Assembly (NCBI GenBank): GCA_944321465.1
Contig: CALULL010000009.1
Coordinates: forward strand, 1-64,000
Direction of reading: 5' to 3'
Source of the DNA: an uncultured Bacteroides sp.
Lineage (GTDB): Bacteria > Bacteroidota > Bacteroidia > Bacteroidales > Bacteroidaceae
Length of the DNA stretch: 64,000 nucleotides
Positions within the stretch are counted from its first letter, which is position 1; every line of letters begins with the position of its first letter. Below are positions 38,313 through 47,466 of this stretch, piece by piece. The notes beneath the pieces are model-generated. The model saw only the letters and a program-made list of their open reading frames with translations. It was not told the DNA's origin and did not search any database. Made by a program: the position numbers and the translations under genes.

Positions 38313-39636
38313 TCATCGGTGTAACCTCCCGTTGAGGGCATCTACCACCCTCACCCGCGTAGCACGCCAGGCGGGCACGCCCGCACTGAGCACGTTGAGC
38401 ACAAAGCACGCCCCCAGCGCCCACCCGAAGGTGGACGGACGCAGCAGCATGGCAGCCTCCAGCCGTGGAGGCACCATCGAAGTACTGTAAGGCTGTGCAA
38501 AAAGTAGGTCGCCAAAGGCGTAGGCCACGCCCACGCTCAGCAGCAGGCGTAGGCCACGCCCACGCTCAGCAGCAGGCCCAGGCCACCAGCCAGCAGCGTG
38601 ACGGCCAGATTCTCCATAAGCAGCTGCCACAACAACCGCGAGCGCGTGCACCCGAAGGCACGCTTCACCCCTATCTCGGCCACCCGTCCGCGCAGGCGGC
38701 TCTGCGTCATGCTGCTCAGGTTGATATGGCTGGCACCAGCAGCAAGACGAGGTACGTGGCCCAGCGCGTGCGGCGTGCCCCCTCCACGTCCGGCTCCACA
38801 TTGCCGACGAAGGCCATCGAAGCCTTTTCCTGGTCGTAGGGCCAACCCATCGGCAGCAGCTCGATACCCGTAGCCTCCAGACTGGCGTTGAACGCACGCG
38901 TCCGCCGGTCTATCTCGCTGCGGATGGCCGCAAAGTCGCTACGATGCTCGGCCAGGAGCGTGCAACGGAACCACCCAAGCAAATTATGGAAGAAAAACGC
39001 CTCGTCCTGTCCCGTGGCCGTGTAGGGCACCCACACCTGCGCATAAGCTTTGCTGGCCAGCGTGCTCACGTCCCTCACTACACCGCAGACGCGAAACGGC
39101 TCATAGCCCAGCAGGAAGTCACGCCCCTCGGCATTGATCGTCCCAAACAGTCGGCGGGCCACCGACTCGCTCACCACCGCCACCCGGCTGCGTGCGTCGA
39201 GAGCCGCCCGGTCGTAGGGATGCCCCGCGAGGAAAGCGAAGTCAAACACCTTCCAGAAGCCTTCGTCCGTGCCCAGCAGGTCGGCAGACAGCGTGGTGCC
39301 TCCCACTACACTCAGCCTCGCCACATCCGTGCGGCACCCGTAGAGCGAAGCTGCCTGCACGTGCTCCAGACTGTCGTAGAGCACCTCGAAGAGCGGCTTC
39401 CCTATGGGGGCATTGGACCGATAACCGCTCTCCCCGACATAGCCTATCGTCCCCGCATTTACATGCAGAAAACGGTCGCGGCCCGACTCGGGCGCGAAGG
39501 ATGCCACCCGCACCTGCTGCAACATGACGACGAGCATGATGAGCAAAATGGCCAGTGCGGTGCCGATAACGTTGATAAGGCCGATGAGCGGATATCGGCG
39601 CAGCTCGCCCATAGCCTCCTTGAAGTATCGTTTCAT
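38313..39636 (-). pseudogene. FtsX-like permease B1 of the exporter operon, twice disrupted
   Basis: A 'B-type' MacB-like permease (MKRYFKEAMGELRRYPLIG start). Two lesions split it into three frames. Near 38731 an extra AT (GCCATATCAACCTG instead of GCCATCAACCTG) follows LVLLLVPA. At 38517-38574 a perfect 29-bp tandem duplication shifts the frame again inside the second membrane helix. After both, the C-terminus (...VLNVLSAGVPAWRATR) matches paralogue B2. The two lesions do not compensate each other, so full-length protein is not made. Confidence 0.85.
38517..38574. repeat. 29-bp perfect tandem duplication inside permease B1
   Basis: GGCGTAGGCCACGCCCACGC plus TCAGCAGCA is repeated without change at 38517-38545 and 38546-38574. 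Twenty-nine is not a multiple of three, so the duplication shifts the reading frame. It looks recent because the copies are identical. Confidence 0.95.
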
Positions 39637-39819
39637 ATCGCTAAGCATATTTTTATACGTTTTACTCTCACACAACTTCGTAAACAATGAGTATCCCTCG
39701 TGAGAATATATCCTCATTGAAGGGATGAGATGCGTATCTCTTTTTCGGTCTTCATATAGTGTCTCAGAGAGTCTCGATTACGATAATTATTCACGACAAA
39801 TGCAACTCGCGCCCGCCGT

Positions 39820-41088
39820 CTAATCTTCATGCAGGGCCTCGGCGGGCTGCAGGCGCATGGCGCGGCGTGCGGGCAACCACACGCCCAGCACCACGACCAA
39901 GGCCATGAGCAGCCACGTGACTGCCACACCCAGCAGAAAGCGCACGGGACCGAAGGGCACAGGCCAAGTGGCGACGAACTGGGTGGTGCCTATCGAGGAC
40001 TCAGCAAGGCCGACGTTGAGGCACACCAAGGCGGCTGGCAACGCGGCAAGGGCGAGCAACACCAGAGCCTCGCATAGCAGCAGGCCGAAGACGGCACGGC
40101 GCGTGCTGCCCAGACTGAGGCGCAGGGCCAGTTCGGCGCGACGGCGCGTGGTGCGGTACCAAAATGTGCCTGCGAGAGCCAAGAACACGTTGACCAGCAG
40201 GAAGAAGGCTACGAGGAGACGGCTGTTTGCCTCGTCGAGACGGCCTGTGCGCATCTCATAGGAGTGCTGCATAACAGCGTAGGGGATAGCATCGGACACC
40301 TGCAGCGAAGGCTGGTCGAGGCGCGGGGCAATCTCGTCGACGAAGCGTTGGCGGAAGCCGGGCACATCAGCGGCGGGGCGCAGGCGAAACACGATTTCGA
40401 ACACCTCGCGGGGCCAGAATGTCAGGGCCAGATGTTCGTCCATACGGGCGTACAGGTTGTAGGCATCGGACTCGTAACGCCCGGTACGCAGGGGGCCTAC
40501 CGTGCCGTGCTGTCGGCTCAGGAGGGTGGTATCAACGGGGTTGCGGCGCAGGGGCGTCCGCAGGTCGAAGCCGGACACGTAGCGGGCCATGAGGTCGTAG
40601 GCGGCCACCGACAGCATCAGGTCCTTGGTGCCCTGGGCAGGCATGGAGGCAAAGGTTCCCTCGGGGGCCTGCCCTATACGGAACACGTCGAGGTAACGGT
40701 CAGTCGCAAGTATCTGCCGGAAGGAGAGCGATACCGAGTCATTAGCACATACTAGTCTGTGCATGTTGCTCCCGGACATGGGCAGGCTGGCAAGGCATAA
40801 GGCAGCACACTCCACCTCGGGCAGGCTTTGCAGCCGCCGCAGGATGGCAAAGCACTGGCTGGCCTCGGGAGGGGTATCGGAGCGGTCGGGGGCGGTGCGG
40901 ACGACCGAGAGGGTGTACACGTGGTCGATGTCCATCCCCAAGGGTTTGAGCCTCTGAAAGACCAGGCAACCCAGGGAGTCGCACACGTACCACAGAACCA
41001 GGAAGACAACGAACAGTTCGCACAGCAGCCAGGCGTTGGAGCGGAGGTGCCGTCGCAGGATGTGAATGGTATGGATGAGTAGTTTCAT
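39820..41088 (-). CDS. FtsX-like ABC permease A2
   Basis: A 422-residue MacB-type permease subunit of the A class. It has one N-terminal membrane helix (about 20-40, NAWLLCELFVVFLVLWYV), a MacB_PCD-like periplasmic domain (about 45-280), and three C-terminal helices with the FtsX core (RRAELALRLSLGSTRRAV near 308). The C-terminus RAMRLQPAEALHED is the family's coupling end. It follows permease B2 by 37 bp. It probably exports a small molecule or peptide with the shared ATPase and membrane fusion protein. Confidence 0.88.
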   Translation of the reverse strand: MKLLIHTIHILRRHLRSNAWLLCELFVVFLVLWYVCDSLGCLVFQRLKPLGMDIDHVYTLSVVRTAPDRSDTPPEASQCFAILRRLQSLPEVECAALCLASLPMSGSNMHRLVCANDSVSLSFRQILATDRYLDVFRIGQAPEGTFASMPAQGTKDLMLSVAAYDLMARYVSGFDLRTPLRRNPVDTTLLSRQHGTVGPLRTGRYESDAYNLYARMDEHLALTFWPREVFEIVFRLRPAADVPGFRQRFVDEIAPRLDQPSLQVSDAIPYAVMQHSYEMRTGRLDEANSRLLVAFFLLVNVFLALAGTFWYRTTRRRAELALRLSLGSTRRAVFGLLLCEALVLLALAALPAALVCLNVGLAESSIGTTQFVATWPVPFGPVRFLLGVAVTWLLMALVVVLGVWLPARRAMRLQPAEALHED

Positions 41089-41125
41089 GGGTAAGGGGAT
41101 ATGGGGTGAATACTTGCGGCCCGCG

Positions 41126-42427
41126 CTACTTGCCGTTCAGGGCCTCGGCTATGGGCTGCCGAGTGGCGACGAGGGCGGGCACGGTGGCGCTGAGCACGTT
41201 GATGACAAAGCAAAAGAGGAAGGCCAGCAAGAAGACCGTGGGGCTGAAGAGTGCCTGCAAGCTGAGGCTGTACTGGCCTTGCGAGCCTGTGTCGGCATAA
41301 TCGAAAAATAGCCAACCGCGCAGCAGATACAGGGCGAGGTAGCTCAGGGCAAGCCCCACCAGGCCGCCTGCCAACGTCAGGAGCATATTCTCGCGCAGCA
41401 TCCTCAGCACAAGCGAGAGGCGGGTGGCCCCGAAAGCCTTGCGCACGCCCATCTCGCGGCAACGCTGCTGCATTCGGCTATGGTTCAGGCCGCTGAGGTT
41501 GAGGGCAGGCACGAGCAGGACGAGCAGCAGGAGCAGGGCGTGCTCGACGTAGAACATCGTCATGTCGGGGCCTACATTCGCCCACACGTGGTTGAGGTGC
41601 GTGCGTATGTCGTCGGGCTGGTCGCCTATCCACAGGGGCGTGTCCTTCATGGCCCCCTCGTTGAGGAGCTTCACGCGGCGTTGCACCCCGGCACGCACGG
41701 CTTGCATGCTGTCGCGGCTGGAGACGAGCATAGCCACGGTCATGTTGCCCAGATAAGTCGTATAGTCTCCACGTGTGTGACGTTCGCTGTAGGGGTAGAG
41801 CCACCATAACTGGGCGTAGGCATCGCGGGCGGTGAGCGACACGTCGGGGACAACGCCCGCCACGCGCATGTGGCTGCGATTGAGGACGATGTACTCGCCC
41901 GCCACGTCGGTGCGGCCAAACAGGCGGCGGGCCACCGACTCGCACAGCACCGCCGAGGGCCGCCCGCTCTCGAAGTCGGCCTGCGAGAAGCCCGTCCCGC
42001 TGACGAAGCGGAAGGGGAAGACACGCCAGAACTCGGGGGCGGTCTGCTTGGCATCCACCCTGAGCCGCTGGCCGCTTCCGGCGGGCAAGGTCACCAGTGC
42101 ATCGCTGGCGAAGGAGTAGGCGGTGCAGGTTTCTACGCCGGGCAGTCCCTCTACGCAGTCGCGCATGAAAAGCGCGGAGCTGTAGCCATAAGACCTGTTT
42201 GCCAGCCCCAGCGCCGATACGAAGAGGGTGCGGCTGCGGTGGGTCTCGGGGTACACGTCCGAGTACTTCAGCTGCCACGTCAGGACGATAACCATTATCA
42301 TGGCGATGGCAAAGGCTGTGCCCAGCACCGACACGGCAGCCAGCACGGGCTGCGTGCGCACCAGCCTCCATGCCTGCAGGCATAGGGCGAAGTGCCGGGA
42401 GAGGTGGGTCGTGGGTTGTGTTTTCAT
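41126..42427 (-). CDS. FtsX-like ABC permease B2
   Basis: A 433-residue MacB-type permease of the B class. The N-terminal helix lies near 27-48 (VLAAVSVLGTAFAIAMIM), then a MacB_PCD periplasmic domain with SVARRLFGRTDVAGEY near 153, then the FtsX core (PALNLSGLNHSRMQQR, EMGVRKAFGATR near 330). The conserved R-K-A-F-G-A motif is the ATPase coupling helix. It starts 54 bp after the ATPase stop and precedes A2. Intact. Confidence 0.9.
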   Translation of the reverse strand: MKTQPTTHLSRHFALCLQAWRLVRTQPVLAAVSVLGTAFAIAMIMVIVLTWQLKYSDVYPETHRSRTLFVSALGLANRSYGYSSALFMRDCVEGLPGVETCTAYSFASDALVTLPAGSGQRLRVDAKQTAPEFWRVFPFRFVSGTGFSQADFESGRPSAVLCESVARRLFGRTDVAGEYIVLNRSHMRVAGVVPDVSLTARDAYAQLWWLYPYSERHTRGDYTTYLGNMTVAMLVSSRDSMQAVRAGVQRRVKLLNEGAMKDTPLWIGDQPDDIRTHLNHVWANVGPDMTMFYVEHALLLLLVLLVPALNLSGLNHSRMQQRCREMGVRKAFGATRLSLVLRMLRENMLLTLAGGLVGLALSYLALYLLRGWLFFDYADTGSQGQYSLSLQALFSPTVFLLAFLFCFVINVLSATVPALVATRQPIAEALNGK

Positions 42428-42481
42428 ACCATATTATATATTAAAAGGAACGCAGATTGGGGGTGATGACCGGCGCGTGTC

Positions 42482-43156
42482 TCAGCCCACTTGCCGCCCG
42501 TCGAAGAAGCGGACGATGCGGTCGGTCTGCCGCGCCTGGTCCTCGTTGTGGGTCACCATGACGATGGTGCGTCCGTCCTCGCGGTTTAGCTTGTGGAGGA
42601 TGTCCATCACCTCGGTGCCCATCCGCGAGTCAAGGTTGCCGGTAGGCTCGTCGGCCAGTATGATTTCGGGGTTACCCACTATGGCCCGGGCTATGGCCAC
42701 GCGCTGACACTGGCCTCCGCTGAGCTGCGAGGGCATGTGGCGCAGGCGATGGGTGAGACCCACACGAGCCAGCACGTCCTGGGCCAATTTGCGCCGCTGC
42801 GAGGCCGATACTCCACGGCGGTAAAGCAGGGGCAGCTCTACGTTGTCCTGCACGCTGAGCGAGTTTATCAGGTGGAAGGACTGGAACACGAAGCCCAGCT
42901 TGAGATTGCGGAAGGAGGCCAGCTGGCGGTCGGTCATGCCCGAGGTATCGGTACCGTCGAGCCAGACGGTGCCGCTGGTGGGCGCGTCGAGCAGGCCAAT
43001 GATGTTGAGCAGCGTGGACTTGCCGCAGCCCGAGGGGCCCATGATGCTGATGAAGGCCCCGCGCTCTACATCGAGGTTGACGTTCTCCAGGGCTTGTGTC
43101 TCTATCTCATCCGTGCGATAGACTTTGTTGATTGCGGTTAACTTGATGATGTTCAT
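42482..43156 (-). CDS. MacB/LolD-type ABC exporter ATPase
   Basis: A 224-residue ATPase for MacB/LolCDE-like exporters. Walker A GPSGCGKST is near 38-46, Q-loop FVFQSFHL near 88, signature LSGGQCQR near 146, Walker B IILADEPTGNLD near 165, and the H-loop VTHNED near 201. It is the only ATPase in an operon with three permease pairs, so it must serve all functional pairs or an assembled complex. The ATG at 43156 gives MNIIKLTAINKVY; sequence upstream is permease shadow. Confidence 0.94.
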   Translation of the reverse strand: MNIIKLTAINKVYRTDEIETQALENVNLDVERGAFISIMGPSGCGKSTLLNIIGLLDAPTSGTVWLDGTDTSGMTDRQLASFRNLKLGFVFQSFHLINSLSVQDNVELPLLYRRGVSASQRRKLAQDVLARVGLTHRLRHMPSQLSGGQCQRVAIARAIVGNPEIILADEPTGNLDSRMGTEVMDILHKLNREDGRTIVMVTHNEDQARQTDRIVRFFDGRQVG

Positions 43157-43218
43157 AAAGCTTGATGGTTGTTTATGGGTTAGTATTCTTGTCGGTTGTG
43201 TTGCAGGGCGGCGAGCGG

Positions 43219-44559
43219 CTACTCCTCGCGCAAGGCGGCGGCGGGGCCTATGCGGGCTGCCCGGCCTGCGGGCAGGCAAGTCCCGGCCAAGGCGGTGAGC
43301 AGCAGCAGGACGTAGACGAGCACGGACACCAGGCAAAAGTGTGCCCAGGGGCGGTTCTGCACGTAGGCTGGATCGGGGGCGAGCAGGTAGGCGGCATCGC
43401 CCGCCGCCCGCAAGCTCTCGGCAAAGCCTGAAATGAACGCGTAATGGGCCACGGCGATGAGCGACAGGGCATAGGCCACCGTCACCAGCACCCATGCTTC
43501 GAGCAAGAAGCGGCGGACAACGGAGGCGCGGCTGGCACCCAGCGCACAAAGCAGACCTATCTCGGCGCGGCGCGTGCGGGTTCGGACGTAGAACGTACCC
43601 GTCATGCCCAGGAAGATGCACAGGAGGGCAAAGCCGCCCAAGGCGTATTGCAGGCGCAGCTTGCCGGTGATGCCCGAAACAAGGGCCTGCTGGCGGCTGT
43701 AGCTGTCGAAGGTCTGCAAGGTACTGGCAAAGAAGTTGCCACGCGGCAGCGATGGTGCCACCTCGCGGGCAAAACGGGACTCGAATGCCCGGGCATCGGC
43801 CTCGGGCCTCAGACGCAGGACGACAGGGTAGGTCAGGCCCATGTAGGGGCTTGTGCTGAGGTCGGGGGTCGCGATGACTGCCAGCGGATAGGGTTGCTCG
43901 GAGGTGTAATTTTTGTAGTCGTGGAAGACGGCAGCTACCTGGCAGGGCTGCGTCAGGCGGGAGTCGGTGTAGACGGTGCGCCCCACGGCATCGGGGGTGC
44001 CGCAGAGCGCGATGGCCGTGCGCCGGGAGATGGCTATCTGGCCGCGCGCGGCAAAGTCGGCAGGCAGGGCAATGCGGCGGTTGGTGCGGGCATCGCGCAT
44101 ACCGCAGGTATGGGGCAGGTCGCTGCCTTCGAGGGAGACGAATTCATAGCACTGGACGTGCAGCCGGGTGCTGTCGGCACCGTAGAGCATCATGCCGTTC
44201 CAGGACTGCGAATTGGGGAAGCCGCCGTTGGTCGTTATGGCTACCGACTCCACCTCGGGACAGTCCTTCAGAGCGCGGACAATGCTCAGGTAGTGGCGGC
44301 GCATGACGGGGGCCGAGTCTTGGGCGGCATCGTACTGGCCGAAGCTCGTGTCGTACTGGTACAGGCCGAAGACGTACATGCCCCGCACGTCGCCTCCCTG
44401 GTCTATGAGGCGGTTGGCGGTGAGCACGAAGACGGGGTCGACAACCATCCAGAGGAAGAAGCCGACAATAAGCAGCTCGGCAAAAATCCACAGGTTCTGC
44501 CGCCGCTGGTTCCATAGTTGGTGCAAGAGTATCATAGCTTGGTCTGTTTCGTTGTTCAT
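43219..44559 (-). CDS. FtsX-like ABC permease A3
   Basis: A 446-residue A-class permease. The N-terminal helix (about 25-42, IFAELLIVGFFLWMVVD) follows an RRQNLW motif like that in A1 and A2. A periplasmic domain and three helices follow, with RRAEIGLLCALGASRASVVR near 328. The ATG at 44559 overlaps the B3 stop by four bases (ATGA). It lies 62 bp before the ATPase start. Confidence 0.88.
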   Translation of the reverse strand: MNNETDQAMILLHQLWNQRRQNLWIFAELLIVGFFLWMVVDPVFVLTANRLIDQGGDVRGMYVFGLYQYDTSFGQYDAAQDSAPVMRRHYLSIVRALKDCPEVESVAITTNGGFPNSQSWNGMMLYGADSTRLHVQCYEFVSLEGSDLPHTCGMRDARTNRRIALPADFAARGQIAISRRTAIALCGTPDAVGRTVYTDSRLTQPCQVAAVFHDYKNYTSEQPYPLAVIATPDLSTSPYMGLTYPVVLRLRPEADARAFESRFAREVAPSLPRGNFFASTLQTFDSYSRQQALVSGITGKLRLQYALGGFALLCIFLGMTGTFYVRTRTRRAEIGLLCALGASRASVVRRFLLEAWVLVTVAYALSLIAVAHYAFISGFAESLRAAGDAAYLLAPDPAYVQNRPWAHFCLVSVLVYVLLLLTALAGTCLPAGRAARIGPAAALREE

Positions 44560-45860
44560 CGTTTCATGTAGAGTTCCTGCACAATGCTCCGCCGCAGCCC
44601 CCACCACGCCGGGACGAGGGCCGAGGCAACGTTGAGCACCAGGCAAAGGCACAGGGCGCAGAGGAAGATCCAAGGATTGAGAAGCATCTCCAGCGTCAGG
44701 AAGGGGGCGGGCAGGTCGAGCATCGTGTTGGCATCGAGAAGCGTCAGTATCCACGTCCCCGAAACGAACACGATGAGGCAGCAGAAGAGCAGCCCCAGCA
44801 GTGCGCCCAAGGCGGTGAGGACGAGGTTCTCCCACAGTATCTGCGCCAGCAACACGCCGCGTGTAGCCCCGTAAGCCTTGCGTATGCCCAGCTCGGCCAT
44901 GCGGCTGTCCATGCGGCTGGCAATCATGCCGCTCAGGTTGAGAGCCGGTATGAAGAGCAGTGCCGCGACGATGAAGAGCAGCGAGCGCAGCATCCGGGCT
45001 GTGTCGGGTGCCTGTGCTGGCTCGGTGCGCAAGGGGGCAAGGGCAGCATCGTCGGGTTGCCCCATGATGTCGGCCACCCACTCCCGCCCGGCGTTGTAGC
45101 GACGGAAGGCATCGCGCACCTCCTCCTTCAGCATCGTGCGGTCGGCAGGCTCAGGAGCGGTGAGGTAGTAAGTCAGGTTGCCCAGCAGGGAGCCGCGTGC
45201 CGAGTCGCGATAGGAGGCCATAGGCAAGAAGGGCAAAGGCAACCATACGTCGGCCACAGCGTCGGGGGTGGCCGACGACACGTCGCGCACTACGCCGCTC
45301 ACCGTGTAGGCATGTCCTTTGTAGACAAACGTCCTTCCGGCTGCATCGGTCGTGGCAAAAAGCCTGCGGGCCATGCTCTCGCTGACGACGGCCGTGCGGC
45401 TACGGGCACGGAGGTGGGCTGCTGTGAAGGGGCCGCCGCTGAGGAAATGCAGGGTGAACACCTTCCAGAAGCCTGCGTCGACGTAGAGCGGATACGCCTC
45501 GAACGCCTGTGCCCGCCCGGGAAGGGCCACGAGGTTGCTCTGCACGTCGTCTGCGTCCCTACAGGTGCGGGCCATGTCCGCCAGATGCGGAAGCCCGCCG
45601 AGCAGGTCGGCGGCATCGGGGCTTAGTCCGGCGGCCGAGTAGGTGTCCTGGCGGCCTGCGGGGTGGCACTTCACATACTTCAGCACCACCATGCGGTCGC
45701 GGTTGTACTCGGGATAGATGGGGGCGATCCTCACGTAAACAACGACGCAGAGGGTCATCGTCAACGCAATGGCCAGTCCCGTGCCCACCACGTAGACGGC
45801 GGAGAAGAGGCGATCTTGCCTCAGCAGTGCAAGGGCTTGTCGGAAGTGTGTTGTCAGCAT
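44556..45860 (-). CDS. FtsX-like ABC permease B3
   Basis: A 434-residue B-class permease. The N-terminal helix is near 19-42 (FSAVYVVGTGLAIALTM). SMARRLFATTDAAGRTFVY near 167 is the same periplasmic-domain motif as in B1 and B2. The core PALNLSGMIASRMDSRMAELGIRKAYGATRG is near 308-338 and C-terminal helices follow. It is the first permease after the membrane fusion protein, 43 bp downstream. Confidence 0.9.
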   Translation of the reverse strand: MLTTHFRQALALLRQDRLFSAVYVVGTGLAIALTMTLCVVVYVRIAPIYPEYNRDRMVVLKYVKCHPAGRQDTYSAAGLSPDAADLLGGLPHLADMARTCRDADDVQSNLVALPGRAQAFEAYPLYVDAGFWKVFTLHFLSGGPFTAAHLRARSRTAVVSESMARRLFATTDAAGRTFVYKGHAYTVSGVVRDVSSATPDAVADVWLPLPFLPMASYRDSARGSLLGNLTYYLTAPEPADRTMLKEEVRDAFRRYNAGREWVADIMGQPDDAALAPLRTEPAQAPDTARMLRSLLFIVAALLFIPALNLSGMIASRMDSRMAELGIRKAYGATRGVLLAQILWENLVLTALGALLGLLFCCLIVFVSGTWILTLLDANTMLDLPAPFLTLEMLLNPWIFLCALCLCLVLNVASALVPAWWGLRRSIVQELYMKR

Positions 45861-45903
45861 ATCGGTTCTTTATATATAATAATAGGTATAATATTGGCGG
45901 TCT

Positions 45904-47166
45904 TCAGCGTTTGTCACCGGCAACGAGGCGCAGGCGGGTCTTGTGCTTGAACGCGCTCATGTCGCTCACCACCACACGGTCGCCGGGCTTCAGACCATCG
46001 ACCACCTCGACGTACTCAAAGTTGGAGTCGCCCAGCCGCACCTTGCGCTTGGTCAGCTCGTCGTCGGCAGTACGGACAAAGAGGTCGTAATCGCCCCGGC
46101 CCACGTAGTAGGAAGCATTGGCCAGGCGGAGAACATCCTGACGCACGGCGTTCATCACATAGACATCGACCTTCAGGCCCGAACGCAGACGGCTGTTGCC
46201 GGCATCCTGCAACTGGACTATGAAGGAGATAACGCCGTTCTTGGACAGAGGCGTGACGCTGCTCACCTGTCCCACGAGCTTCGTCTGCCCCACCTTTACG
46301 ATGGCCTTGCCCCCCACGGACACGCGGTCGCCGTAGGTATCGGCTATATCGGCCTCCACCTTGAAACGGCTCAGGTCGGAGAGGACGGCTATCTGTGTGC
46401 CCTGGGCAACCTGTGCCCCTATCTGGTCGTTGATATAGGTCAGCACGGCCTGCCTGGGCGAGCGCACCTGGGCATCGTCAAGCGTGCGCTTCATCTCGGC
46501 AAGGCTCTTGCGGAAGATGCTGAAGTCCAGTTCCTGCACCTTCAGTTCGGCCTGCTGCACCTGCCGTTGGTTGGCTTGCTGCTGGCGCAACTGCTCCAGT
46601 TCCAGCTGGGCCACGTCTACGCTCAGCTCGGCCTGGCGAACCTTGTCGGTGGTGCCCGAGCCGATGCTGTCCAGGTAACGTTCGTTGCGCAGCTCCACAC
46701 GCATACGGTTCAGGTTCATCTCCTTTACTTTTATCTGCATGGCCAGTTCTTTCTGCTGCGTCTCGTTGTTCACGCGCAGCTGTTGCAGCTTGTAGGAGCG
46801 CATCTGTTCCTCGTCGAGCAGCTTGCGATACTCGGTCTCGGTGCTTTGCAGGTCCAGTCGCAGGATGGGCGTGCCCACGTCCACGCTGTCGCCACCTTTC
46901 TTATATACCTCCACGATGCGGGTGTTGATGGGCGAAGTGATAATCTCCTCGAAGGCCGGGACGACCTGCCCCGACGCACTGACGCTCACCTCGATGGTGC
47001 CACGGTCGACGGTGGAGAACGTCAGGTCGCGTTCATTCACCCCGGTGCGCAGCAGCGAGATGACCGTCCCGATGACTACCGCTCCGGCCACCAGAGCCAC
47101 GCCGTAGCCCATCAGCCGCTTGTTGCGCTTGCGACGGCGCACTTCCTCAGGTATTTCTCTGTCCAT
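45904..47166 (-). CDS. Membrane fusion protein (HlyD/MacA-like)
   Basis: A 420-residue periplasmic adaptor. An inner-membrane helix lies near residues 17-38 (LMGYGVALVAGAVVIGTVI). Then come a lipoyl half-domain with ASGQVVPAFEEIITSP, a long coiled-coil hairpin (about 100-215, rich in Glu/Gln/Leu/Arg), a second lipoyl half (VRSPRQAVLTYINDQIG) and a beta-barrel with the C-terminal VVDGLKPGDRVVVS. It couples the exporter permeases to an outer-membrane channel not encoded here. I use the ATG at 47166; the frame extends into the repeat element at 47178, which could add an alternative start. Confidence 0.9.
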   Translation of the reverse strand: MDREIPEEVRRRKRNKRLMGYGVALVAGAVVIGTVISLLRTGVNERDLTFSTVDRGTIEVSVSASGQVVPAFEEIITSPINTRIVEVYKKGGDSVDVGTPILRLDLQSTETEYRKLLDEEQMRSYKLQQLRVNNETQQKELAMQIKVKEMNLNRMRVELRNERYLDSIGSGTTDKVRQAELSVDVAQLELEQLRQQQANQRQVQQAELKVQELDFSIFRKSLAEMKRTLDDAQVRSPRQAVLTYINDQIGAQVAQGTQIAVLSDLSRFKVEADIADTYGDRVSVGGKAIVKVGQTKLVGQVSSVTPLSKNGVISFIVQLQDAGNSRLRSGLKVDVYVMNAVRQDVLRLANASYYVGRGDYDLFVRTADDELTKRKVRLGDSNFEYVEVVDGLKPGDRVVVSDMSAFKHKTRLRLVAGDKR

Positions 47167-47177
47167 GTCTCTTTCAG

Positions 47178-47380
47178 TTAAACCCAAATCGGTCATTAGA
47201 CCACCGACTTGGGGTTTGGTTGTCTTTCTTCGGTTTTCCAAGCCCTTTCGTCCTGCTGTCGGCATCTTGTCTGCCGCTTTGTCTCGGCGTAGCCCGCTAC
47301 GCCTTCGGCAAAGGTGGCGGCCAATCTGCACGGCAGCAGAACGAAATTGCTTTGGACTCTAATGACCGATTTGGGTTAAA
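47178..47380. repeat. 203-bp inverted-repeat element, copy 3
   Basis: The ends AACCCAAATCGGTCATTAGA (47180-47199) and the complement (47358-47377) are the same 20-bp perfect inverted repeat as copy 2, and the length is identical. The internal hairpin begins at 47267. It lies 12 bp upstream of the membrane fusion protein ATG and downstream of a likely promoter box at 47467-47474, so it is probably transcribed as part of the leader. Confidence 0.92.
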
Positions 47381-47466
47381 GTTGCCGTTCCCGCCCTCTC
47401 CCTCTTCCTGTCCGCAGCGGACCGGCGTAAGGAGGCGGGACACGCACCCACATGCCAAATCCGTGC

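Noticed and set aside
43157..43621. Extended N-terminus of the exporter ATPase
   Set aside because: The sequence is antisense or out-of-frame shadow of permease A3; the ABC domain starts at MNIIKLTAINKVY.
44560..45081. Extra N-terminal 170 residues on permease A3
   Set aside because: They lie in an alternative frame of permease B3; the ATG at 44559, overlapping the B3 stop by four bases, is the proper start.
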